Of a stretch of DNA of 64,000 nt, positions 10,703 to 20,557 are shown in pieces (positions within the stretch are counted from its first letter, which is position 1; each line of letters starts with the position of its first letter). The notes beneath the pieces were generated by a model. The model saw nothing but the letters and a program-made list of their open reading frames with translations, was not told where the DNA came from and ran no database searches. Source of the DNA: Entonaema liquescens (taxonomy: Eukaryota > Ascomycota > Sordariomycetes > Xylariales > Xylariaceae); NCBI GenBank assembly GCA_902805475.1, contig CADCSX010000010.1:434001-498000 (forward strand). Direction: 5' to 3'. A program made the position numbers and the translations under genes.

Positions 10703-11027
10703 ATGCTTCTAAGCAACCACCTCCTACTGGCATGTGCCATTATATCAGCTACCACAGCGCTTCCGTTCCGTAAGTAGAGCAGGAATCATGTCCAACTTTC
10801 AGAACTAACTCTTTTTTATAGGGGCAGCAATCTTTGAGAGCTCTCTTGCTCCTAGATGGGCGGAGGTATTTGACGATTCCCCTGGTACTGCCCCTTCTAT
10901 TGCAAAGCGGGAAGAAGATATTGTCAATGAGCCTCCTTCCATCGCCAAGCGGGAGGAACTGGTGAACGAACCCCCGGTCATCGCTAAGAAGGATGACACG
11001 GTCAATGAACCCCCAAGCATTGCTTAG
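10703..11027 (+). CDS. Secreted Kex2-type repeat peptide precursor, candidate RiPP precursor
   Basis: Short secretory precursor of 90 residues in two exons (10703-10769 and 10822-11027; donor GTAAGT, acceptor TTATAG). Residues 1 to about 20 form a signal peptide (hydrophobic LLLACAIISATTA). A spacer of about 30 residues (containing SSLAPRW) ends in TAPSIA. Then come three tandem units bounded by dibasic sites: KR (51-52) and EEDIVNEPPSIA; KR (65-66) and EELVNEPPVIA; KK (78-79) and DDTVNEPPSIA, ending at the stop. Kex2-family proteases cut after such pairs in the Golgi. The copies differ mostly at synonymous positions, so the peptide is conserved while the DNA has drifted. Signal peptide plus Kex2 repeats plus a divergent UstYa-family gene is the layout of dikaritin loci. 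The repeats contain no Tyr, Trp or Phe, unlike ustiloxin-type cores. It could instead encode unmodified secreted peptides. It is too short and intron-split to stand out as one open frame. Confidence 0.85.
10905..11024 (+). repeat. Three in-frame peptide repeats with dibasic boundaries
   Basis: Coding repeats of 14, 13 and 13 codons, each of the form K(R/K), two acidic residues, one or two variable residues, VNEPP(S/V)IA. The VNEPP codons differ between copies (GTC/GTG/GTC, AAT/AAC/AAT, GAG/GAA/GAA, CCT/CCC/CCC, CCT/CCG/CCA). Confidence 0.9.
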
Positions 11028-12164
11028 CTGGATATTATCATAGTTCGATTTGATATGGCAACGGCGGCTTTTTACGACGGGTATAGGCTGGAATCCTACG
11101 GTTTAAACTACGGCCATTTGCAGGTGCCTAACCTGAGGCACATGCCCTATAATAGTATATGGAAATAGAAATAGGCTATCTCCTCTGCTCTGTTCATGTA
11201 TAACTTCCTGTGGTGAATCTAACTTTCTTGTGAATTTGGTTCACTCTTTGAACGTCTGGTTTTGCATGTTCCCACATAAGCCATGTGGTCATACAATAGG
11301 CAACTCGTTCCAATAGACTCTTTGGTTAATCCGCTTACGATGGAACGCCAACTAGTTGAGCTTTCCATGGAGCTTAAATAAGTTCGTCGTATAGGAAGCT
11401 ATTCACTCTTATTTACACGAACCCAATCCTTTCCACCCAAGAGCATACTAAAATGAGAGAGAAATATGTTTAACTGAGCTGTTTTTCTCTTATACCGACA
11501 CGTGGTACCAACAGTGTAGAAGGATCGTCGTTGCGACTGGCTAAATCTTGAAGATACATCGAGGCCAGGAGGTGGGTCAACAAAATAGATATACACACCG
11601 CTATGGACCGGCGGGGGGCACCAGGGCGTAAGGTATGATGGAATATGCATCGTCCCGGATATGGTCAAGCGTGGACCAACCTCAAGTCAACATCTCGGGC
11701 GCATGCAAATAGTGCCTTGCCGATAGGTTGCAAATGGTATAAGCTTATAATCTTTGAGGTGCGCGCTTATTAGACTACAAGGGTACAGTGATTTGAGTGA
11801 GCTGTCGGAAATATGAGATCATAATGTTTCCGATTTGATAACCAAGTTTGGATACGAAGTCCAATCTCTATAATAAGAAGAAGTAGTATAGGTTCGATAC
11901 CATGCATACTATTCAGGCAAGATGCCACGTGTGTGATGGCCGCTATATCCCCTAATGTACGTATAACACCAAGTCAAGTCCAAGATCGGATCCCTTTAGG
12001 GAATTGCTGTTAGATTCTGCATTTGGCCCATTCCTGTTAGCTTGCTTGAGCTGGCAATCACTACTGAATCTGCAGGCGTGTATACTTGGTGTCAATCATT
12101 TCTATTCCTAAAGTCTCACTCGATGCAATACTATCCTAGTTATACACTCATCTGGCAATAGCCA
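11028..12164. other. Intergenic downstream of precursor
   Basis: About 1.1 kb between two convergent genes (precursor and GST). An open frame at 11399-11668 on the minus strand has no recognisable domain. Nothing else is supported. Confidence 0.45.
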
Positions 12165-12896
12165 TTACTCCGCCCAAACCGAAGCAAGCTCCTTAATAGG
12201 CTGGGGATAAAAGTCCTCCGGAATCTTAGCACTATCCCTCTCCTTGAACATACCATAGAATCTCTTAAGATTTATCAGTTCCGGATCCGCCACCAAATCA
12301 ACTCCATATAATTCCTTGGAGAACTGCAGCAGCGAGCATAAAACGCAGTCCGCTATGGTATCCTTCCCGGTGTTAGAATTATCCCCTTCAAATCGACCTT
12401 CATAATAGGGTTCGATAAGCTTCATGTTCCTCTTTACCCAATTCATAGCCAGGCTTGCTGCGACGGGGTTTCTTGGCTCCATCTCTTGGAAGAGCTGGCT
12501 GCCTTTATGACAAGCAAATCCGAACATAGATCCAGCCTCATCTGCTAGGACAAGTATATCTCTTGTTGTTGCCCTCTCGCGAGCATTAGTGCCCCTCATA
12601 GAAGCTTTCGCGGTAGTTGCAATGTCTATCTGCCACTTTTCTTGAGGATTGTCGCAGATATCCTCGAAGTAATCCAGAATCGCGACGGATTGTCTGATAA
12701 AACTTCCGTCTGGCAGGGCTAGGATAGGCACAGTACCCTTGGGCTTTCCCGGGGCCATCATTTCGATGATAGGAGATAGAGTCACTGGCGTAACTTTGAT
12801 GTGTGGGGAATCGAGGAGCCCCTTTTCATGAAGGTAAATGAGTATACGGCGAGGGTAAACACCCCATGTAAGTACAAAAAGTTCCAGGTGTGCCAT
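12165..12896 (-). CDS. Glutathione S-transferase-like protein
   Basis: Single-exon gene of 243 residues with a GST layout. The N-terminal thioredoxin-like half (1 to about 90) shows ELFVLTWGVYPRRILIYLHEKG, the cis-proline segment GTVPILALPDG, and the glutathione gamma-glutamyl-binding turn RQSVAILDYFED. The rest is a helical C-terminal domain with the buried DTIADCVLCSLLQF segment matching the usual helix-6 aspartate motif region. Its substrate is unknown; it may conjugate or isomerise electrophiles in the cytosol. It converges on the peptide precursor gene about 1.1 kb away and is divergent from the dehydrogenase gene. It could be a tailoring or self-protection gene of the peptide locus, or unrelated. 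Confidence 0.88.
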   Translation of the reverse strand: MAHLELFVLTWGVYPRRILIYLHEKGLLDSPHIKVTPVTLSPIIEMMAPGKPKGTVPILALPDGSFIRQSVAILDYFEDICDNPQEKWQIDIATTAKASMRGTNARERATTRDILVLADEAGSMFGFACHKGSQLFQEMEPRNPVAASLAMNWVKRNMKLIEPYYEGRFEGDNSNTGKDTIADCVLCSLLQFSKELYGVDLVADPELINLKRFYGMFKERDSAKIPEDFYPQPIKELASVWAE

Positions 12897-13556
12897 TTTT
12901 ATCTCTCAAGTTCAGTCTTCAATGTTGTTATGACTAGATTATAGGTAGTCCTGAATTCGTACTTCTTACAATTCTTAAATACAGTTCTGCTTACCCACGT
13001 CTGGGCCCAAAATGCCCGTAAAGTTTCCGAGTGAAGTTTCCGCAAAGCACCGACATACTCGGTTATTTTTACGAACCTGATTAGCAGTTGTAATATTTCC
13101 GGCACTAGACCAAGTTAATCTATCAACTAGATACCCAAATACGACCAATACACATGTTCGCTGTTTATTTTCAACTAAACAATAGAACAGTATCGCTCGG
13201 AGGTTTATTAGTTTGTTACGGACACTTATGCAGAACTGTAAGTGAAGAAGCAATCCAATGGAAGAACCACCACCAGTAAAGATAGACGTGGTCTTACTTA
13301 TTGTGTTAATAATATCATTACTTTCGTCTCTTAGGACTATTAAGGGGTATTCATGGAAGCGGAGAACCTCGGCATAGCTCCGCTCCGTTGGAGTTATCTC
13401 GGCAGCGGCACCGAGTCCGAGGTCGGACAATTCTATTTTCGGAATAAGACAAGCTTACGGACTTATACATTACATACCTAGTCATCAGCTTCACATTTGA
13501 AACCACCCCAAACAACAATTTCTTGCTTTACATCGTACCACGACTGTTAGCATAAC
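12897..13556. other. Divergent intergenic region, GST / dehydrogenase
   Basis: 660 bp between two divergent starts. A minus-strand open frame at 12975-13430 is not recognised and probably chance. No further feature is supported. Confidence 0.45.
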
Positions 13557-14706
13557 ATGGCTGAGATTTCAGCAGCTCAACCTCCCTCCGACGCCAAACT
13601 CTACGTCGAAGCCGCCGAGGCCCGAAACTTCACCGAGGCTGTCCTAGTAGGCAATGGTGTATCAGAGTCCAATGCCGCCATCGTAGCGCGGTGCCTCGTG
13701 GCCGCGGACCTACGAGGCGTCGACACCCACGGCATCAACCGAATCCCTTCCTACATGGCGCGAGTGCGAAACGGCGTGCTAGACGCCACCGCATCCCCGG
13801 ATATCCGAAAAGTCACCCCGGTGGTCGCGCAGGTCGACGGGCGTAACGGCTTCGGGTTCCTAGCGGCGGAGGCCGGCATGCGCACGGCGTGCGACATGGC
13901 GCGCGAGTTCGGCATCGGGATGGTCAGCGTCAAGCACTCGAACCACTTCGGCATGAGCGCCTGGATCGTCCAGCAGGCTATCGACGCCGGCATGATGAGC
14001 CTGGTATTTACCAACTCGAGCCCGGCGCTGCCCGTGTTTGGAGGCAGGAGCAAGCTTATGGGGGTATCGCCGATCGCTTGCGGTGCCCCCGGCGGGAAGG
14101 AGAAGCCGTTTATTCTGGATATGGCACCATCTGTGGCGGCGAGGGGTAAGATTTATAAGGCTAAGAGAAGAGGGGAGAAAATACCCCTAGATTGGGCGTT
14201 AGATGCCGAAGGGAGACCGACGGATGATCCAGCTGCGGCTTTGGAGGGAGTCATGCTGCCTATGGGAGGACCCAAGGGGTCGGCGCTGGCTATCATGATG
14301 GATGTGTTCTCAGGGGTTTTATCAGGTAAGAATACTACTGCGTATATTTCCACTCAAGCTCTCATCTAATACCAATCATACAGGATCTGCATTTGCAGGC
14401 GGAGTTACGGGGCCGTATGACCCAAGCAAAGCATCAGATGTTGGCCATTTTCTCGTGGCTATCAAGCCAGACCTATTCATGAGCCTTGACGAGTTCCGGG
14501 AGAGGATGGACTTTTTGTATCAACGCGTTGTTGGTTCGGATAAGGCTGCTGGGGTTGAACGTATCTACTTCCCGGGTGAAATAGAGCAATTGACGCAAGA
14601 ACAGAGGGAGAAGACGGGTATCCCGTTAGTGCAGGCCGAGGTTGATGCATTGAATAAGGAGGCGAAGAAGATAGGAAAGTCTCCCCTTGTTGTTAAAGGT
14701 CAATGA
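13557..14706 (+). CDS. LDH2/malate-type NAD(P)-dependent oxidoreductase
   Basis: Member of the malate/L-lactate dehydrogenase LDH2 family, NAD(P)H-dependent 2-oxoacid/2-hydroxyacid oxidoreductases (malate, ureidoglycolate, diketogulonate or cyclic imino acid substrates). Two exons, 13557-14325 and 14384-14706 (donor GTAAGA, acceptor ATACAG), 363 residues. Family markers: DLRGVDTHGINRIPSYM with the conserved His, GFGFLAAEAGM, VSVKHSNHFGMSAWIVQQA, MSLVFTNSSPA, SPIACGAPGG, DMAPSVAARGKI, and the C-terminal GPKGSALAIMMDVFSGVLSG and VGHFLVAIKPDLF. The gene is noticeably more G+C-rich than its surroundings. It converges on an IlvD/Edd dehydratase gene with only 19 bp between stop codons, suggesting a shared catabolic route for a sugar acid; the substrate cannot be read from sequence. 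Confidence 0.93.
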
Positions 14707-14725
14707 ATTATGGACTGTACTATCA

Positions 14726-16896
14726 TCATAACCCTTCAGCACGCAGGAAATCAAAATCCGCCCCTTGATCCGCCTGATTAACAGACCTCATATACAGCCC
14801 CCTATACCCTCTCATCTTCTCCCTCGCCTTCCAGGGGTGTTTTAGATCATCCTTCTCTACCTCTTCTCGTCTAGCTTGCCTCCGACGTTCAATCTCCTCA
14901 TCACTAATCTCAACTTGTAAAATCCGCTTCTCAACATCGCACGTAATCACATCACCATCCCTCACAATCCCCAGCACAGACTCGGGGCTCGCCGCCTCAG
15001 GAGAAACATGTAATACAATTGTGCCCCCCGCAGTGCCGCTCATTCGTCCATCCGAAACCCGTAGCATGTCTGTTACTCCGAGCGCTGCTAATTTTCGCGG
15101 AATCGGCACTAGCCCAGCCTCCGGCATCCCCGGGTTACCTACCGGCCCAATGTTCTGTAGCACTAATACGCTCTCGGGCGTGACCTCGAGGTTGTCGTCG
15201 TCGATACGCGCTGCTAGGTTCGCAGACCCGGCGAAGACCACAGCTCGCCCCGAGTGTTTCAGGAGTCGACGGTCTTTGGATGCGCTTGCTTTCATGACGG
15301 CACCCCCGGGCGCGAGGTTCCCGCGTAGCACGACTAGCGACGAGGCGGGATAAAGAGGCGCGTCGAAGGGTTGGATACATCGCAGTTCTTGCGGCACTGG
15401 TATCGTGCGCTCGCTATCTAGTGCTTCGCCCAGCGTCTTCCCGGAGACCGTTAGTGCCTCGAGGTGTAGGAGTGGCCTCAACTCTTCTAGCAGTGCAGCC
15501 ATGCCTCCTGAATTGTGAAAATCGGTCATATAATTAGAACCGCTAGGTTTCAAATCTACAAGGAGAGGGGTTCGACGTCCAATTTCGTCAAAAGTGTCGA
15601 GAGTAATTGTTCCCGCAACGGAAGGGTGTCGGTTTATGATAGCCATTAAGTGTACGACGGCATTGGTAGAACCGCCAATAGCCTGTAGGACAGTTATAGC
15701 GTTAAGGAACGATTCTCGTGTTAGTAAAGACTGGGGCTTCAGTTTATCTCCAGCAGAGATGATTTTCACAGCGTTAGCACCCGTCTCCTCAGCAATTCGC
15801 AGACGAGCCGATGATACAGCCGGTGCCGTTGCCCCTTTAAAGGGCATAAGGCCAAGGCCAACCAGTATACATGCCACTATGAAATAATTTGGTTAGCGAG
15901 TTAACACTAAAACTGCGATACCAGCTTTAACGCCTTATGAAATCGACTGCATATTTTGTAATTCCAGTCTCAGGATGAAATCGTATTCTAGACCGGATAG
16001 TGAAAAGGGATAATATGCAATTCGGAAATATTCTTACTTGTGCTTGCCGTTCCCATAACTCCACAAGTACCAGCCTATTTTCCATCTTCAGCACATATCA
16101 AGAATTACCCCTGAGGAGGGTTCATTGAAGGAGCTTACCGTGGGCGCAAGCTCCTCGTTCAGCGCCGCAATATCCTCGATATCAATAACACCAGCCCGAA
16201 AGCTCGCCCAGTTATTTCGACAGTCAGTGCACGCCCCGATCCGGACTCCCTTATGGCTACCGGGCATCATCGGCCCCGTGACAAGATGTAAAATGGGCTT
16301 GTTTGCCGATATTCCACCCATGAGTTGCGCCGGAGTCGTCTTATCGCACCCTGTTCTTCAGTTTAGTAACTATACCATTATGAGATACCTGATATATACG
16401 ATCGCGCCTCAAATAGACTCAACACATAATAAACAGAAATAAGATACTGACCACCAATCAACACCACCGCATCAACCGGCTGCGCGCGAATCATCTCCTC
16501 GGTATCCATACTCATCAAATTCCTCAAGAACATGCTCGTCGGCGCCGCGAACGACTCGTGGAGACTAATCGTCGGGAAATCCACCGCCAGCCCGCCCGCG
16601 AGCTGCACCCCCCGCCGCGCCGCATCGATGAGCTGCGGCACGTTGGCGTGGCACGGGTTGAAGCCCGAGAACGTGTTCACGATCCCGACGATCGGCCGCG
16701 ACAGCGCGTCTTCCGAGTACCCCAGCGCCTTGATGAACACCTTGCGCAGGAACAGCGAGAAGTGCGCGTCCCCGTACGACGTTAGCCCTTGCCGTAGCCC
16801 TTGTTCCGAGTCGATCGCCCGCGACAAGTCATAATCTCCGTTAAGTTCCGCCTCCGCTCGGGATTTGGTGTTGTCATCTTGAGTGCTTGACGACAT
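14726..16896 (-). CDS. IlvD/Edd-family dehydratase (dihydroxy-acid or sugar-acid dehydratase)
   Basis: Iron-sulfur dehydratase that removes water from a 2,3-dihydroxy acid to give a 2-keto acid. Four exons: 16896-16452, 16350-16139, 16074-16038 and 15876-14726, 614 residues; the third exon is only 37 bases. The three cluster-ligand cysteines are present: C82 in NPCHAN, C150 in GGCDKTTPAQLMGG and C223 in AGTCGVMGTASTMA. Further marks are GATAPAVSSARLRIAEETGANAV, GGSTNAVVHLMAI, and near the end LGVTDMLRVSDGRMSGTAGG. No clear mitochondrial targeting sequence is seen at the N-terminus, and with the LDH2-type neighbour this argues for a sugar-acid dehydratase rather than the mitochondrial branched-chain enzyme ILV3; this is inference. 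Confidence 0.92.
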
Positions 16897-17563
16897 TGTT
16901 ATTAGGTTTGTGGTGAAGGAAAATGTTTATAATATGTTATATATAAGTCAGGATTACAATCCAATAGGATAGCTTGTATTTAGCATTATTCCCCTCGATC
17001 TGCTTCTATTCCCCCTCCAGCAACTACACTAATATGCGGGACCCCGTTCTTGGAGAATCGCGTCAAATGCTACCGATAATTGCGGGGGCACTGGGTTGCA
17101 TCACGACATATTCACGAAACTTACATAAAGGAGAGCCCAAAGAGATGTATCTTGAAATGACACTAACAAACACTGGAGATCACTATAAAGATGAGAAAGA
17201 CGAAAAAGTTAACGTGAGAGACATTAAATTCATTGAGCAATCATCCCCCTGTTGGGTCATTTTTCCCTAGTCTACATGCAAATACGCCGCCAACCAACCG
17301 ATGGTGGTTGTTTTTTCGTGAGGGGGAGGGGATATAGTAGGTAATAGGACCGTGGAAGTGTAAGACCATCCTGGAAGACTTTTGTGTTTTCCCTCGTATC
17401 TCACCAAGCCGAATGAACCATAAAGTCCTATTTTTCCCCCTTGGATACCAATGTTAATCCAGCGCAGATGAGCATCAAAAACACCTATGGGAGACCCTAG
17501 GGATCCTAGCCAGCCGCCCATCTATAATCCATGACCTAATTCGCCAAATAATGAGAGACTCCT
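16897..17563. other. Intergenic
   Basis: 667 bp between the dehydratase start and the Hsp70 stop. It holds a promoter for the former and a 3' region for the latter. A plus-strand open frame at 16974-17270 is not recognised. Confidence 0.45.
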
Positions 17564-19717
17564 TTATCGAGAGGACATAGCCTTGGTGACAAGTCTCTTC
17601 AGAGCCAACTCCTTCTTCTTCAGGTCATCAGCGCTGGAGTCTTCAATCTCAAGCTGACCCATAGCGTCGCTAAGGGACTGCTCGATCTTGTCCTTCTGGC
17701 CACGCTTGAACTTGAGGGACATGGTGGGGTCAGAGATGATCTCTTCGACACGGCTAATGTAGGACTCGAGTTGCTGCTTAGCCTCGAATCGCTTGCTGAA
17801 AGCCTCATCACTGTTCTTGAATTTCTCGGCATCTGTAAAACGGAGGGTTAGTTTTGCTTCAAAAACTTAAGCGACACAGGATTAGAACTTACCGTTGATC
17901 ATGCTCTCGATCTCAGTCGACGAGAGCTTACCAACCGAGTTGGAGATGGTAATGTTGGCACTGCGGCCGGAGGTCTTCTCGGTAGCAGTAACCTTTAGGA
18001 TACCGTTAACGTCGACCTCAAAGACGACCTCTAGAACGGCCTCTCCGGCACGCATGGGGGGGATAGGCGCCAGAGTAAACTCTCCGAGAGAAGTGTTGTC
18101 TTCGCAGTTAACACGCTCACCCTGGTAGACGGGGAACTGCACAGTCTGTTGGTTGTCGGCAACAGTGGTGAAAGTTCGCTTCTTGATCGTGGGGACGGTC
18201 TGACCACGGGTAACGACGGGTGCAAAGATGTTACCCTCCATGGCAACACCAAGGGACAGAGGAACGACATCTAGAAGGAGAAGGTCGGAAGTATCGGCGG
18301 AAGTAGCCTTGCCGGAGAGGATACCAGCCTGGACGGCAGCACCGTAGGCAACAGCCTCATCGGGGTTAATGCTCTTCTCGAGCTTCTTGCCATCGAAGAA
18401 GTCACTAAGGAGCTTCTGGATCTTGGGGATACGGGTAGAGCCACCAACAAGCACGATTTCGTCAACAGCGCTCTTCTCGACAGCAGCATCCTTGAGGACC
18501 TGGGCAACAGGCTCCAATGTGCCGTTGAAGGCCTTGGCGTTTAGGTCTTCGAAACGAGCACGGGTGATCTGGAGGAAGAAATCCTCGCCATCGAACAGCG
18601 AGTCGATCTCAATGGTGGTCTGGGCACCGTTGGACAGGGTTCGCTTAGCACGCTCACAAGCAGTCCGAAGTCTTCGGAGAGCTCGCGGGTCACCAGAGAT
18701 GTCCTTCTTGGTCTTGCGCTGGAACTCCTTCTTACAGTGGTCAAGGAGGTTGGTGTCGAAATCTTGTCCACCAAGATGAGTATCACCGGCAGTGGCCTTG
18801 ACAGTGAAAACACCACCCTGGATGTTAAGAAGCGACACATCGAAAGTACCACCACCAAGATCGTAAATAAGAACATTACGCTCCTTGTTGGACTTGTTGG
18901 CACCCAGACCGTATGCGATAGCAGCGGCAGTGGGCTCGTTGATGATACGGAGCACGTTGAGTCCCGAAATGGAACCGGCATCCTTGGTGGCCTGACGTTG
19001 GTTGTCGTTGAAGTAAGCTGGTACGGTAACAACAGCCTTCTCGACCTTCTTTCCGAGTTTGACCTCGGCAATCTCCTTCATCTATACAAAATTTTATTAG
19101 TCTATCACTCAGCACTAAAATTAGCAGGGTTGAATTACCTTTGTGAGGACCATAGCGGAGATTTCCTGGGGAGAGAAAGTCTTTGTCTCTCCCAGGTACT
19201 CAACCTGAACAACAGGGTTGGTACCCTGCTCAACAACCTTGAAAGGCCATGATTCAATATCCTTCTTGACGATGGGGTCGTTGAAGGGTCGGCCAATCAG
19301 ACGCCTGTCGCAAAAACATATCAGCTGCACGGTCCCGCGAGAAAGAAATAAAAAATAAAAAGAGAAATTCTGGGGCGCGGGGTCAAAACGTACTTGACAT
19401 CAAAAACGGTGTTTCGCGGGTTCATAGCAGCCTGGTTCTTGGCGGCTTCACCAATCAAACGCTCCTTCTCATTGAAAGAGACGTAAGAAGGTGTTGTAAA
19501 GCTACCCTGCTCGTTGGCAATGATCTCGACATTGTTGCCTTCGTAGACAGCGACACAGGAGTAGGTCGTGCCTGTTATTCACACCAAGGTGATGGATGTT
19601 AGTGGGTTTCCCAACGAGTCGCAATGCGACAGATGCGGGGTGAAAGGTGATGAGAAAAAATCATGATAACTTACCCAAATCAATGCCGATGGCACCGTCG
19701 TAGACTTCTTCCGCCAT
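17564..19717 (-). CDS. ssb1: Ribosome-associated Hsp70, SSB type
   Basis: Cytosolic Hsp70 of the fungal SSB class, which binds translating ribosomes and nascent chains with the RAC co-chaperone. Five exons: 19717-19675, 19571-19394, 19304-19139, 19081-17893 and 17832-17564, 614 residues, the usual SSB length. The ATPase domain shows GIDLGTTYSCVAVYEG, NEPTAAAIAYGLG, IYDLGGGTFDVSLL and VLVGGSTRIPKIQKLL. The substrate-binding domain begins near LLLLDVVPLSLGVAMEG and shows FPVYQGERVNCEDN. It ends KAMSSR, without the EEVD tail of SSA-type cytosolic Hsp70, which with the length supports SSB. Codon use is strongly biased to C-ending codons, as expected for a highly expressed gene. Confidence 0.96.
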
Positions 19718-20557
19718 TGTGAAGGTTCTTTATCAACTGAACAAGTTCACAGATACAGTTGGATGTTGCGGGAGAAATTGTTTGGGGGACGATGGACCAG
19801 AAGGTAAAGGTATGGAGGGATGTATGGAGGGGGTTTTCACGAATTTTTATGCGGGCGGTGAAAATAATTCCAATTCTCAATTTTTTTTTTTCTGCTTTCC
19901 CCATCCCACCTTTGCCGCCGGAACTAATATAGTTCCGGTTTAGCGTCTTAGGGTACGTACTCAAAGGGACCGTTAAAGTTCAGGGTCCAGCCTTTCGGAC
20001 AGGCAGAATACTGCACTGTTACTGGACAACCTAACCTATCTCCACCCCACCAAAAAGGGTCCTTGAATATGTTTTTTTTCTAGAGGCGACCAAAAAAAAA
20101 AGAAAAAAAAACTGCTTAAGCGCACGTTGAACAATTTCTCAACACATATCTAGGTTAGGTACTATCTTTACATAGTACCTACATGTAGGTATAGGCTTAT
20201 ATATTAATTAGTACAATCTTCCGGTTATTAGTTACTGGTTGATTTGTAAGAATATCAGGATTCATTCTTATTTTATATAGCTAAGACTTAAGGCAACGGC
20301 AATTAACTACATGAGGGCATCGATCCCAAAATGCTAGGGAAACACTCCTAGCAACATTTCCACCACGATGAACCCACTCTACAAAGTACAAATAAGTATT
20401 TGGCCCCTTGGGCAGAATGTACCTGCGTATTTAGAACGTATTCGTTCTATTGGGTGCAACTCCAAATGTCAAACCATAGAGACGCAGACTAATAACTCCA
20501 TGTAAGACAATAGAACTATATTCTAGTTACCAGCCTTGTAAGTTAGTACGCCCGCTA
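19718..20557. other. Intergenic, Hsp70 promoter
   Basis: Contains homopolymer T and A runs (19881-19891 and 20092-20110), a GGAAC-TAATATA-GTTCC type inverted repeat at 19920-19936 and AT-rich DNA with TAGGTA words. The Hsp70 promoter must lie here. No gene is supported. Confidence 0.5.

Noticed and set aside
10805..11020. 71-residue minus-strand open frame with its own repeats
   Set aside because: It is the antisense shadow of the repeat precursor; the plus frame has a signal peptide, a good intron and synonymous drift.
10703..11027. Alpha-type mating pheromone precursor
   Set aside because: Signal peptide and dibasic repeats fit, but repeats lack the Trp/Cys/Gly-Gln pattern of fungal alpha pheromones and use two acidic residues instead of Ste13-type EA/DA spacers.
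11880..11910. Possible tRNA B-box (GGTTCGATACC)
   Set aside because: The flanking bases do not form a T-stem and no acceptor or anticodon arm could be built. No other tRNA candidate survived a visual scan.
18541..19252. Long open frames overlapping the Hsp70 exon on both strands
   Set aside because: By-products of the strong codon bias in the Hsp70 gene.
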